Source: Algibacter pacificus (lineage in GTDB: Bacteria > Bacteroidota > Bacteroidia > Flavobacteriales > Flavobacteriaceae). From it: a stretch of 64,000 bases of DNA. Both the position numbers and the translations under genes were made by a program. This document shows, piece by piece, positions 1-7,598 of this stretch. Position 1 is the first letter of the stretch, and each line of letters starts with the position of its first letter. The stretch lies in NCBI RefSeq assembly GCF_008033385.1, contig NZ_VOGY01000001.1:672303-736302 (forward strand), written 5' to 3'. A model generated the notes under the pieces. That model was not told the DNA's origin. It saw nothing but the letters and a program-made list of their open reading frames with translations, and made no database searches.

Positions 1-652
1 TTGTTTGATTATATATTTGAAAATAGAGGATTGTATTTGTTTTTAATTGGCTATCAATAGCAGTATTTGAGTTATAAATAAAGCTATTTCTTGGTTTTGA
101 AAAACATGTTCTGTGTTTTGTTTCCTTACAATAAATAATAATCTATGTTTACTTGTGTACAATAGATCTTTCAGTAGGGAATATTTCTAATAGTAATATT
201 AGGTTATAACTGAGGTGTTGTTATTAAAACATCAAAAATTAATTGATTTGATGGAGTTTATAATGATGGTTTTAGGAACAAGAGTTTCATTTCACAAATT
301 AATTTATATATAAGTTATTTCGACGCTTCTGGTAAATATTGATTAGTGAAATAGTTTTAGAATCTTGAAGACGATGCGCTAAATGAAGATTTTGATGTTG
401 ATAGAAACATTGTATGCTTAAAGTAAAAGGTTGTGTGTTATAATTCTAGTTTTTATTAGAATATATAGATAGCGTAGGTAACTTTCTATGCAACTTACAT
501 TGATATTTTAATACGAGTGTTATTTAATATTTTGGCTTTATTAAAAAGGGTATTAGGACACAAAACATTGAATGTATAATATCTTAGATTTTACCAAAAA
601 ACTTAAGGCATTAAAAACTGCTAACTAATAATTATTAAAAATAAAATTAAAC
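1..652. other. Intergenic region, no gene recognised
   Basis: AT-rich stretch at the left edge with stops in all frames and no convincing coding segment. A TAnnTTTG-like box lies at 12-19 but is far from the next start codon. A short in-frame string near 541-576 slightly resembles the end of a tyrosine recombinase, which is too little to call. The promoter of the gene at 653 must lie here, but I cannot place it. The 21-bp-phased operator found elsewhere in the window is not evident in this stretch. Confidence 0.5.
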
Positions 653-2080
653 ATGAAAGCACCGTTTGTAAAAATTGTTAACACGCTAGTATTTATATGC
701 ATTTTAGCATCTTGTTCTACTAATGAAACAGAGGAAAGTATCGACCCTATAATCAATGATGAAACTGATGAAACAGATGAAATTATTGTAGAGGTCGTTC
801 CTGATGTTATTTTAACTGTAAATGCCGCAGAAAAAACGGCGATTCACCCTGAGATTTTTGGAGTTAATAACGATTGGAAACAGGTTTCAAACACCTCTTT
901 TCCTTCCTTTGCTAATACTTTAAATACTATAGATTATAGCATTATGAGATATCCTGGAGGTTGGGAATCTGAATTTTATGAATGGGATTCTAATACAACA
1001 CCAAGTTGGAACTCAGCACCAGAAAATCCAGGAGCATCAGTGAGTTCACTTAAGGCAAATGTTAGTAATTACAGTATTGTTATCCCTACGGCTGCCGCAA
1101 TGGACAAAGTATTAGGTTCTGAGCAGTTTAATACCGCTTTACAGGAGTTAAAACTTACGGCAGAGAAAGCTATTAATTATGCCGGTGATCAGTTTGGTAT
1201 TGTGGAAATAGGTAATGAATGGTGGTTGCAATGGGGCGGCGGCGTTGATAGAGCTGCAAAATTATCTAAATATACGCAAATAGCAATGAATTTAGCTTCG
1301 CATTTAGATGAAAAATTCCCTAATCGAAAGTTTAAATTATTGGTTAATGGCGATTATACCAAACCAGAGGAATTTTTAACCATGAAAGAACAATTCACAA
1401 AAGCCTATCAAGTTATAGATGGTGTTGCTTTACATACCTATACAGGCTACCAAACAGACACCCACAATATAAGCGATTTAGAATCTAGAATAAATGCTTG
1501 TGCTAATAATTTCAATGCAGAGAAACATTATGTTTATTTGTCCGAATGGATGCCTTCTAGAGATTACAATAATCGTGCGTTATACATGGAAGCAGCTAAT
1601 ATAATCCCAGATATAATTCAGATTTATGCAAGAGCAAATGCCGATGCAGCTGCATTTTGGCCACCTATAAATTCATCTATACCTGGCTTAGGACTTACTA
1701 ATTGGAATTACTCAACCGTTTTTCCCGTTGGACAAATTTTTGGAGAACTTTCGCGATCGTTTAAAGGGCATGTACTAAAAACTACAGCTAACAAATTTCA
1801 TGTGGCGGCGGCTTTAAACGATTCGGAGACCATAGTGGTTTTTGTTACTGGTGGTAATCAAGAAGCTGCATTGGCTGCTATTAAAATTGAAAATTTCACA
1901 ATTACTTCCATAGAAAATGTAGAACGGTTTGTGCCTGATGATTACCTTGATACGAGTAAAGCGGCTAGCTACAAAACGGAAGAAGCTACAGCAGAAATAA
2001 ATAAAAATAATGAAGTTGTTTTCGATATTAATAAAGAAGGAAAATATCAAATTTACAAAATAATATTAAAAGGATATTAG
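653..2080 (+). CDS. Clan GH-A-like glycoside hydrolase lipoprotein
   Basis: 475-residue lipoprotein with an SPII signal ending in LASC (Cys21) and an acidic, Glu/Asp-rich tether (about 22-50). The rest looks like a TIM-barrel retaining glycosidase of the GH39/GH51/GH79 kind: a start resembling HPEIFGVNNDW, then RYPGGW near 99-104, a candidate acid/base Glu189 in IGNEWW and a candidate nucleophile Glu298 in YLSEWM, followed by a small C-terminal beta domain. The family is not certain because I see no signature that separates these families. The location is probably the cell surface or periplasm. It is followed by 113 bp containing a separate promoter, so it is likely transcribed independently of the next operon. 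Family known: such enzymes remove or cut furanosyl or uronyl linkages. Inferred: a role on the same glycan as its neighbours. Confidence 0.7.
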   Translation: MKAPFVKIVNTLVFICILASCSTNETEESIDPIINDETDETDEIIVEVVPDVILTVNAAEKTAIHPEIFGVNNDWKQVSNTSFPSFANTLNTIDYSIMRYPGGWESEFYEWDSNTTPSWNSAPENPGASVSSLKANVSNYSIVIPTAAAMDKVLGSEQFNTALQELKLTAEKAINYAGDQFGIVEIGNEWWLQWGGGVDRAAKLSKYTQIAMNLASHLDEKFPNRKFKLLVNGDYTKPEEFLTMKEQFTKAYQVIDGVALHTYTGYQTDTHNISDLESRINACANNFNAEKHYVYLSEWMPSRDYNNRALYMEAANIIPDIIQIYARANADAAAFWPPINSSIPGLGLTNWNYSTVFPVGQIFGELSRSFKGHVLKTTANKFHVAAALNDSETIVVFVTGGNQEAALAAIKIENFTITSIENVERFVPDDYLDTSKAASYKTEEATAEINKNNEVVFDINKEGKYQIYKIILKGY

Positions 2081-2096
2081 TAAGTAAAAGTAATAT

Positions 2097-2153
2097 TGTC
2101 CATATTTATGCTTTTACTGTCTATTTTTATTGACGCATTTCGCCGTAAATTTG
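2097..2153 (+). promoter_or_regulatory. Operator (21-bp direct repeat) and -7 box for GH30 operon
   Basis: Two half-sites, TGTCCATATTTA at 2097 and TGTCTATTTTTA at 2118, are exactly 21 bp apart. Exactly 28 bp after the second half-site begins lies TAAATTTG (2146-2153), a perfect match to the Bacteroidota -7 consensus TAnnTTTG. The start codon is 40 bp downstream. The same arrangement occurs on the minus strand at 35826-35883, 39660-39716 and 44580-44636. Direct repeats two helical turns apart are known for AraC-family regulators. The protein that binds here is not shown by the sequence. Confidence 0.7.
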
Positions 2154-2193
2154 TAGACCTTAGTACTGTTATTTTTTTTAACTCAAATTTAAA

Positions 2194-3768
2194 ATGAATC
2201 AATTTAAAATTAGAATTATACATGTTTTATTAGCATTATGCTTTATTTCTCTAATGAGTGATATGTTAAATGCTCAATCCCAGTCTTTAAATGTGGATAT
2301 TAAAAATAATAATGTATTTCAATCCATAGAAGGTTTTGGGGCGTCAGATGCTTGGAGATGTCAATTTGTTGGAAAAAACTGGCCAGAAAGAAAGAAAGAA
2401 AAAATAGCAGAACTGTTATTTAGTAAAGCGTTAGATGATACTGGAAACCCAAAAGGAATAGGGCTTTCTATATGGCGTTTTTATATTGGAGCTGGTACGG
2501 CAGAACAGGGTGAAGCATCGGGCATTAAAAATGAGTGGAGACGAGCAGAATCTTTTATAGATGCTAAGGGAGAGTATAATTGGACTAAGCAAGAAGGACA
2601 GCAGTGGTTTTTAAATAAAGCAAAATTTTATGGTGTTGATAAGTTTTTAGCGTTTTCGATATCGGCTCCAGTGCAATGGACCAAAAATGGAAAAGGATAT
2701 AACGGAAATAATAAGGATGGAGAAATAAACTTAAAACCAGAGCATTTTGGAGACTATTCAAGTTTTATGATTCAATTCTTAAAGCATTTTGATAATAAAG
2801 GAATAACCTTTAATTATTTAAGCCCTATAAATGAACCTCAATGGGATTGGGAAAAAAAATCGCAAGAAGGTACGCCAGCAACCAATAGCAATATTTTAGA
2901 ACTTACAAAACGATTAAACCAAGGAATTGAAGCCAATAAATTATCCACAAAAATAGTATTGGGAGAAGCTGCAGATTTACGTTGGTTGTATTCTAATTAT
3001 AGAAAACCAGAACGAGGAAATCAAATTGATTATTTTTTTAATAAAAAAATAGATTTAAAGCATCTTGATCATAAAATTACAGGACACAGTTACTTTACAA
3101 CTTGGCCAGTAGATAGTTTAATTGATATTAGAAAAAAGTTGAATCATAAATTAAGTGAATATCCTAACCTTAATTACTGGCAAAGTGAGTTTTGTGTTCT
3201 TGAAAAAAATGATGATATAGGTGGGGGTGGTAAAAGAGATTTAGGTATGGATACAGCTTTGTATGTTGCCCGCGTTATTCATGCAGATCTAACTTTAGCC
3301 AATGCTAGTTCATGGCAATGGTGGACAGCCTTAACCATAGCGAATTTTAAGGATGGACTCATTTATCTCGATACGGGTATTGAAGGCGATATGTACAATC
3401 AAAAATCTCTACAAACCAATGGTGAATTTCACGCATCAAAACTATTGTGGGCTTTAGGTAATTATTCTCGATTTGTTAAACCTAATATGGTTCGGATAGA
3501 GGTGGCATTAAAGGATAATAAAACACTAAATGAGCAATATAAAGACTTAATGATTTCGGGTTATTTGAATAAAGAAACTTCAGAAATTACACTTGTAGTC
3601 ATTAATTATAGCAATGAAAATAAAAATATAAATATTTCTGATTTTCAACTTGATAAGATGTACGTCACTTCAAAAGATAAAAATTTAGAGGCTATTTTAG
3701 TAAAATCAAAAAATATTAGTATTGAAGCAAGGTCTGTAAACACCTTGATTGGTAGTTTAAATAAGTAA
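2194..3768 (+). CDS. GH30 family glycosidase, secreted
   Basis: 524 residues with a Sec signal peptide (about 1-27, ending LNAQ). The GH30 barrel begins with the typical IEGFGASDAW (45-54). Candidate catalytic residues are Glu214 in SPINEPQW (acid/base) and Glu332 in YWQSEF (nucleophile). A C-terminal beta-sandwich side domain (about 430-524), usual for GH30, completes it. It is not the same subfamily as the second GH30 at 20082: the N-terminal signature and the region around the acid/base differ. GH30 activities include beta-glucosidase, beta-xylanase, beta-fucosidase and beta-1,6-galactanase, so specificity is open. First gene of the long operon, directly behind the phased operator, 12 bp before a sulfatase. 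Confidence 0.88.
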   Translation: MNQFKIRIIHVLLALCFISLMSDMLNAQSQSLNVDIKNNNVFQSIEGFGASDAWRCQFVGKNWPERKKEKIAELLFSKALDDTGNPKGIGLSIWRFYIGAGTAEQGEASGIKNEWRRAESFIDAKGEYNWTKQEGQQWFLNKAKFYGVDKFLAFSISAPVQWTKNGKGYNGNNKDGEINLKPEHFGDYSSFMIQFLKHFDNKGITFNYLSPINEPQWDWEKKSQEGTPATNSNILELTKRLNQGIEANKLSTKIVLGEAADLRWLYSNYRKPERGNQIDYFFNKKIDLKHLDHKITGHSYFTTWPVDSLIDIRKKLNHKLSEYPNLNYWQSEFCVLEKNDDIGGGGKRDLGMDTALYVARVIHADLTLANASSWQWWTALTIANFKDGLIYLDTGIEGDMYNQKSLQTNGEFHASKLLWALGNYSRFVKPNMVRIEVALKDNKTLNEQYKDLMISGYLNKETSEITLVVINYSNENKNINISDFQLDKMYVTSKDKNLEAILVKSKNISIEARSVNTLIGSLNK

Positions 3769-3780
3769 AAAAAATAAAAA

Positions 3781-5391
3781 ATGAGAATGATTAAAAAATT
3801 GTCTAGTTTAGTTTGTTGTCTTTGTTTTACAACGATGTTTTTGAATAGTTGTAAAAACAAAGATGTAGTTGTTAAAAATGAATCGGCCAAAAAGCCAAAT
3901 ATTGTTTTCATTTTAGCAGACGATTTAGGTGCACATGATTTAAGTTATGCAGGCAGTAAATATTACGAAACACCAAATATTGATGGTTTAGCAAACGACG
4001 GTGTGCAATTTACACAAGGTTATGCGGCATGCCAAGTATGTAGTCCTTCTAGAGCAAGTCTTATGTCTGGACAATACACAGCGCGACACGGAGTCACAGA
4101 CTGGATTGGAGCGGCAACCGGAGAAAAATGGGGAGATTATTATAACACAAAAGTGATGCCTCCTGAATACAATCACGCCATTCCTGAGGATAATATTACA
4201 ATAGCAGAAGCTTTAAAAACTAACGGATATAAAACCTTTTTTGCTGGTAAATGGCATTTAGGTGATGAGCCACATACACCAGAAAATAATGGATTCGAAA
4301 TTAACATAGGTGGCTGGGAAGTTGGTAGCCCAAAGGGTGGATATTATGCTCCATGGTCTAACCCAAAATTAGAAGCCAAACATGATGGAGAAAACCTAAC
4401 CATGCGATTAGCCAATGAAACAGCTAGTTTTATAACAGAGCATAAAGATGAACCATTTTTTGCGTTTTTATCTTTTTATGCTGTGCACGGCCCAATAGAA
4501 ACAACGCAGGCTAAATGGAGTAAATATAGAAATAAAGCAGAAGCACAGGGAATTCCAGAATCTGGGTACAAAATGGAGCGTAATTTACCTATACGTACCG
4601 TTCAAGATAATCCTATTTATGCAGGCTTAATAGAATCTATGGACGACGCTGTGGGTGTGGTTTTAAAACGCTTAAAGGAACTTGGATTAGATAAAAATAC
4701 CATTGTTGTTTTTACTTCAGATAATGGAGGTGTAGCTAGTGGTGATGCCTTTTCTACAACAAACTTTCCTTTACGAGGAGGTAAAGGCTACCAATGGGAA
4801 GGTGGTATTAGAGAACCATATTTAATTAAAGCGCCAATGTTAAAAAACACTCCAAAAACTATTGATTACCCGGTGTCTGGAATAGATTTTTATCCAACAT
4901 TATTAGATTTGGTTGGTGCAGAAAAAGATCCAAAACAAGTAATTGATGGGGTTAGTTTAGTTCCACTTTTAGAAGGAAAAGGATTGAATACAAGACCATT
5001 ATTTTGGCACTATCCGCACTACGGAAACCAAGGTGGGGAACCTGTAAGTATAATAAGAAAAGAAGCTTACAAATTAATTCACTACTGGGAAGATGGCCAT
5101 GATGAGCTATATAACTTATCTCTAGATCCAGGAGAAAATCAAGACATTTCAAAAGACAATCTAGAAGTTGTAGAAAATTTAAGAACTCAGTTAGATGCAT
5201 ATTTAAAAAGTGTAAACGCTCGTATACCGCAACCTTATGAAAAATATGATGATGCAAAGGCAAAGCAGCGTTATAAAAGTAGAAAAAACAAAATGTTACC
5301 TAATTTAGAGAAACAGCGTAAAGATTTTTTAAAGGAAGATTTTAAACCAAACGAGGATTGGTATAACAGTAGTTTATTAACAAAAGACTAA
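3781..5391 (+). CDS. S1 family sulfatase, lipoprotein
   Basis: 536 residues, formylglycine-dependent type I sulfatase. SPII signal with LNSC (Cys24). Metal-binding ADDLG (Asp47, Asp48) opens the alkaline-phosphatase-like fold, and the formylglycine motif is CSPSR with Cys87 as the residue to be oxidised. A TSDNGG metal-ligand motif sits near residue 319 and the C-terminal subdomain is basic. Family known: hydrolyses sulfate esters of sugars after Cys-to-formylglycine maturation. Which position and sugar it acts on cannot be read here. The lipobox suggests attachment to the outer or periplasmic face. A second in-frame ATG two codons on (3787) is an equally good start. It is the first of four sulfatases in the operon, all with different active-site surroundings. 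Confidence 0.93.
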   Translation: MRMIKKLSSLVCCLCFTTMFLNSCKNKDVVVKNESAKKPNIVFILADDLGAHDLSYAGSKYYETPNIDGLANDGVQFTQGYAACQVCSPSRASLMSGQYTARHGVTDWIGAATGEKWGDYYNTKVMPPEYNHAIPEDNITIAEALKTNGYKTFFAGKWHLGDEPHTPENNGFEINIGGWEVGSPKGGYYAPWSNPKLEAKHDGENLTMRLANETASFITEHKDEPFFAFLSFYAVHGPIETTQAKWSKYRNKAEAQGIPESGYKMERNLPIRTVQDNPIYAGLIESMDDAVGVVLKRLKELGLDKNTIVVFTSDNGGVASGDAFSTTNFPLRGGKGYQWEGGIREPYLIKAPMLKNTPKTIDYPVSGIDFYPTLLDLVGAEKDPKQVIDGVSLVPLLEGKGLNTRPLFWHYPHYGNQGGEPVSIIRKEAYKLIHYWEDGHDELYNLSLDPGENQDISKDNLEVVENLRTQLDAYLKSVNARIPQPYEKYDDAKAKQRYKSRKNKMLPNLEKQRKDFLKEDFKPNEDWYNSSLLTKD

Positions 5392-5427
5392 CCATCTTTA
5401 AAAAAAAATATATATCAACTAGACAAT

Positions 5428-6828
5428 ATGGAAAAAACAAAATTTAATTTCAGTTACTTGCTCTTTTTAGCTTTAGTATCTGCCATGGGAGGCTTTTTAT
5501 TTGGCTACGATTGGGTGGTTATAGGCGGGGCAAAACCATTTTACGAATTATATTTTAATATAAGTGAATTACCAACGCTCCAAGGGTGGGCTATGAGTAG
5601 CGCATTAATTGGTTGTATTTTTGGTGCGGTTATTTCCGGTTTTGTAGCCGATAAATTTGGTCGTAAGTTACCTTTAATACTCTCGGCAGCATTATTTGCT
5701 CTATCCGCTTTTGGAACAGGATATGTAGATCATTTTACCCCATTTATTGTATATAGACTAATAGGAGGATTAGGAATTGGATTAGCATCAACATTGTCTC
5801 CAATGTACATTGCTGAAATTGCACCGGCAAAATACAGGGGACAGTTTGTAGCAATTAATCAGCTCACACTTGTTATTGGTATTTTGGTTGCGCAAGTAGC
5901 TAATTTTTTTATTGCAGATGCTGTGTTAGACTCTAGCACGCCAAGTATGATTCTAAACTCTTGGAATGGTCAAATGGGTTGGCGTTGGATGTTTTGGGCA
6001 GAACTTATTCCTGCAATTCTATTTTTTGCTTTAATGTTTTTAGTTCCTAAAAGCCCAAGATTTTTAATGAAAATTGAAAATAAAACTGCCGCAGAAACAG
6101 TATTAAGTAAGATAGGAGGCAAAGCTTATGCTTTAAACGAATTGGATAATATTAAAAAAACACTTCAAGAAAAGGGAAGTGCAAAAATTGCATTTGCTGA
6201 TTTTAAAAATCCTAAAGTAAAGCCCATTTTAATTATAGGTATTGTTTTAGCAATATTTCAACAGTGGTGTGGTATTAATATCATTTTTAATTATGCCGAT
6301 GAAATATTTACCGCAGCAGGGTATAGCGTAGGCGATATGCTTTTCAATATCGTAATAACTGGTAGTGTAAATTTAATATTCACTTTAGTCGCTATGAGAA
6401 CTGTGGATAGTTGGGGACGTAGAAAATTAATGCTTTTTGGTTCGGTTGGTTTGGCTGTGGTATATGCACTTCTAGGAGGAGCTTATTATATGCAGTTTAC
6501 CGGATGGCCCGTATTACTTTTGGTAATTATAGCTATTGCTATTTATTCTATGTCGTTAGCACCAATTACTTGGGTGGTATTGTCCGAAATTTTTCCAAAT
6601 AAAATTCGAGGCATAGCCATGTCTATAGCAACATTTTCTTTATGGATAGCATCGTTTATTTTAACATTTACATTCCCTATTTTAAATGATGCTTTAGGAG
6701 CCTTCGGAACTTTTTGGGTTTATAGTTTTATTTGTGTCTTAGGGTTTGTGTTTATTAAAAATAAATTACCAGAAACTAAGGGTAAAAGTTTGGAAGATAT
6801 AGAATTAGAACTTACTAAAGATAAATAA
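5428..6828 (+). CDS. MFS sugar porter (sugar:H+ symporter type)
   Basis: 466 residues with about 12 hydrophobic helices. Sugar-porter signatures are present: DKFGRK between helices 2 and 3, GIGLASTLSPMYIAE with a following YRGQ, a PKSPRFL segment at the end of helix 6, QQWCGIN at helix 7, and PETKGKSLEDIE at the C terminus. This is the XylE/GalP-like family, which imports monosaccharides such as xylose, galactose or arabinose with protons across the inner membrane. In this setting it most likely takes up the sugar released by the periplasmic exo-enzymes encoded around it, plausibly galactose or arabinose (inference). Starts 36 bp after the sulfatase stop, in the same operon. Confidence 0.9.
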   Translation: MEKTKFNFSYLLFLALVSAMGGFLFGYDWVVIGGAKPFYELYFNISELPTLQGWAMSSALIGCIFGAVISGFVADKFGRKLPLILSAALFALSAFGTGYVDHFTPFIVYRLIGGLGIGLASTLSPMYIAEIAPAKYRGQFVAINQLTLVIGILVAQVANFFIADAVLDSSTPSMILNSWNGQMGWRWMFWAELIPAILFFALMFLVPKSPRFLMKIENKTAAETVLSKIGGKAYALNELDNIKKTLQEKGSAKIAFADFKNPKVKPILIIGIVLAIFQQWCGINIIFNYADEIFTAAGYSVGDMLFNIVITGSVNLIFTLVAMRTVDSWGRRKLMLFGSVGLAVVYALLGGAYYMQFTGWPVLLLVIIAIAIYSMSLAPITWVVLSEIFPNKIRGIAMSIATFSLWIASFILTFTFPILNDALGAFGTFWVYSFICVLGFVFIKNKLPETKGKSLEDIELELTKDK

Positions 6829-6844
6829 AAAGAAGATAAAGGTG

Positions 6845-7576
6845 ATGTTAAAAAAGAAAATCATTTTAGGAGTGCTTTTTATGTTGTGTTTAAATTTAAC
6901 ACATGCACAAAAAAATAAAACACTCATAGAGGAAGAAATAGTAACCCATTATTTAGATTCTCTTAAAAAAGAATTAAAAGTAAAATGGCCCAAAAACCGT
7001 ACTATTAATTTGGTGTTCCATGGGCATTCGGTACCTACGGGGTACACAACTAGAGGCGTGTTAGATAGATTACAGGCTTACCCATTTCGCACCTTAAAAA
7101 AAGTAAATGATTTTTATCCGTATGCTGTAGTCAATATTATAACAACCTCTATAGGAGGGGAGCAGGCAGCGCAAGGAGCAAAACGATTTAAGAACGATGT
7201 GTTGGTTTATAAACCCGATGTGCTTTTTATAGATTATGCTTTGAACGACAGAGGTATTGGTCTAGAAAAGGCAAAAATAGCCTGGGAGCAAATGATACAA
7301 GAAGCTCTAGCTTATGGAACAAAAGTTATTTTGTTAACACCAACCCCAGATTTAAATGAAGATATTTTTTCTTCAGATGCCAAACTGGCTATGCACAGCG
7401 AACAAATTAGGGCACTAGCTAAAAAGTATAAAGTAGGTTTAGTAGATAGCTATGCATTATTTAAAAAATTAGCAGAAACACAACCATTAATTGGCTACAT
7501 GGCACAAAATAATCACATTAATCAAAAAGGGCATCAGTTTGTTGCTGATGCTATTTTCAAATATTTTAAGCTTTAA
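6845..7576 (+). CDS. SGNH/GDSL-type hydrolase, probable carbohydrate esterase
   Basis: 243 residues from the ATG at 6845 (a GTG at 6842 is in frame but less likely). Signal peptide ends near THAQ. Block I is FHGHSVPTG with candidate Ser62, in place of GDS. Block II is the glycine pair around residues 104-105, block III is ALNDRG (Asn134), and block V is NNHINQKGH with His224. The usual Asp three residues before the His is replaced by Gln, as far as I can align it. Family known: SGNH esterases remove acetyl or other acyl groups from sugars. Inferred here: de-esterification of the glycan before the exo-glycosidases act. Lies 16 bp after the porter and 22 bp before the GH2-like gene. Confidence 0.78.
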   Translation: MLKKKIILGVLFMLCLNLTHAQKNKTLIEEEIVTHYLDSLKKELKVKWPKNRTINLVFHGHSVPTGYTTRGVLDRLQAYPFRTLKKVNDFYPYAVVNIITTSIGGEQAAQGAKRFKNDVLVYKPDVLFIDYALNDRGIGLEKAKIAWEQMIQEALAYGTKVILLTPTPDLNEDIFSSDAKLAMHSEQIRALAKKYKVGLVDSYALFKKLAETQPLIGYMAQNNHINQKGHQFVADAIFKYFKL

Positions 7577-7598
7577 CATCCAAATAAAAACAAAACAA

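Noticed and set aside
529..579. In-frame string LLKRVLGHKTLNV, like the C-terminal box of a tyrosine recombinase
   Set aside because: Only about 16 codons, ended by a stop, with no catalytic Arg or Tyr context nearby; chance is likely in AT-rich sequence.
7491..7598. Upstream in-frame ATG extending the first GH2-like gene
   Set aside because: It would overlap the esterase gene by 86 bp and hide a clear lipoprotein signal that begins at 7599.
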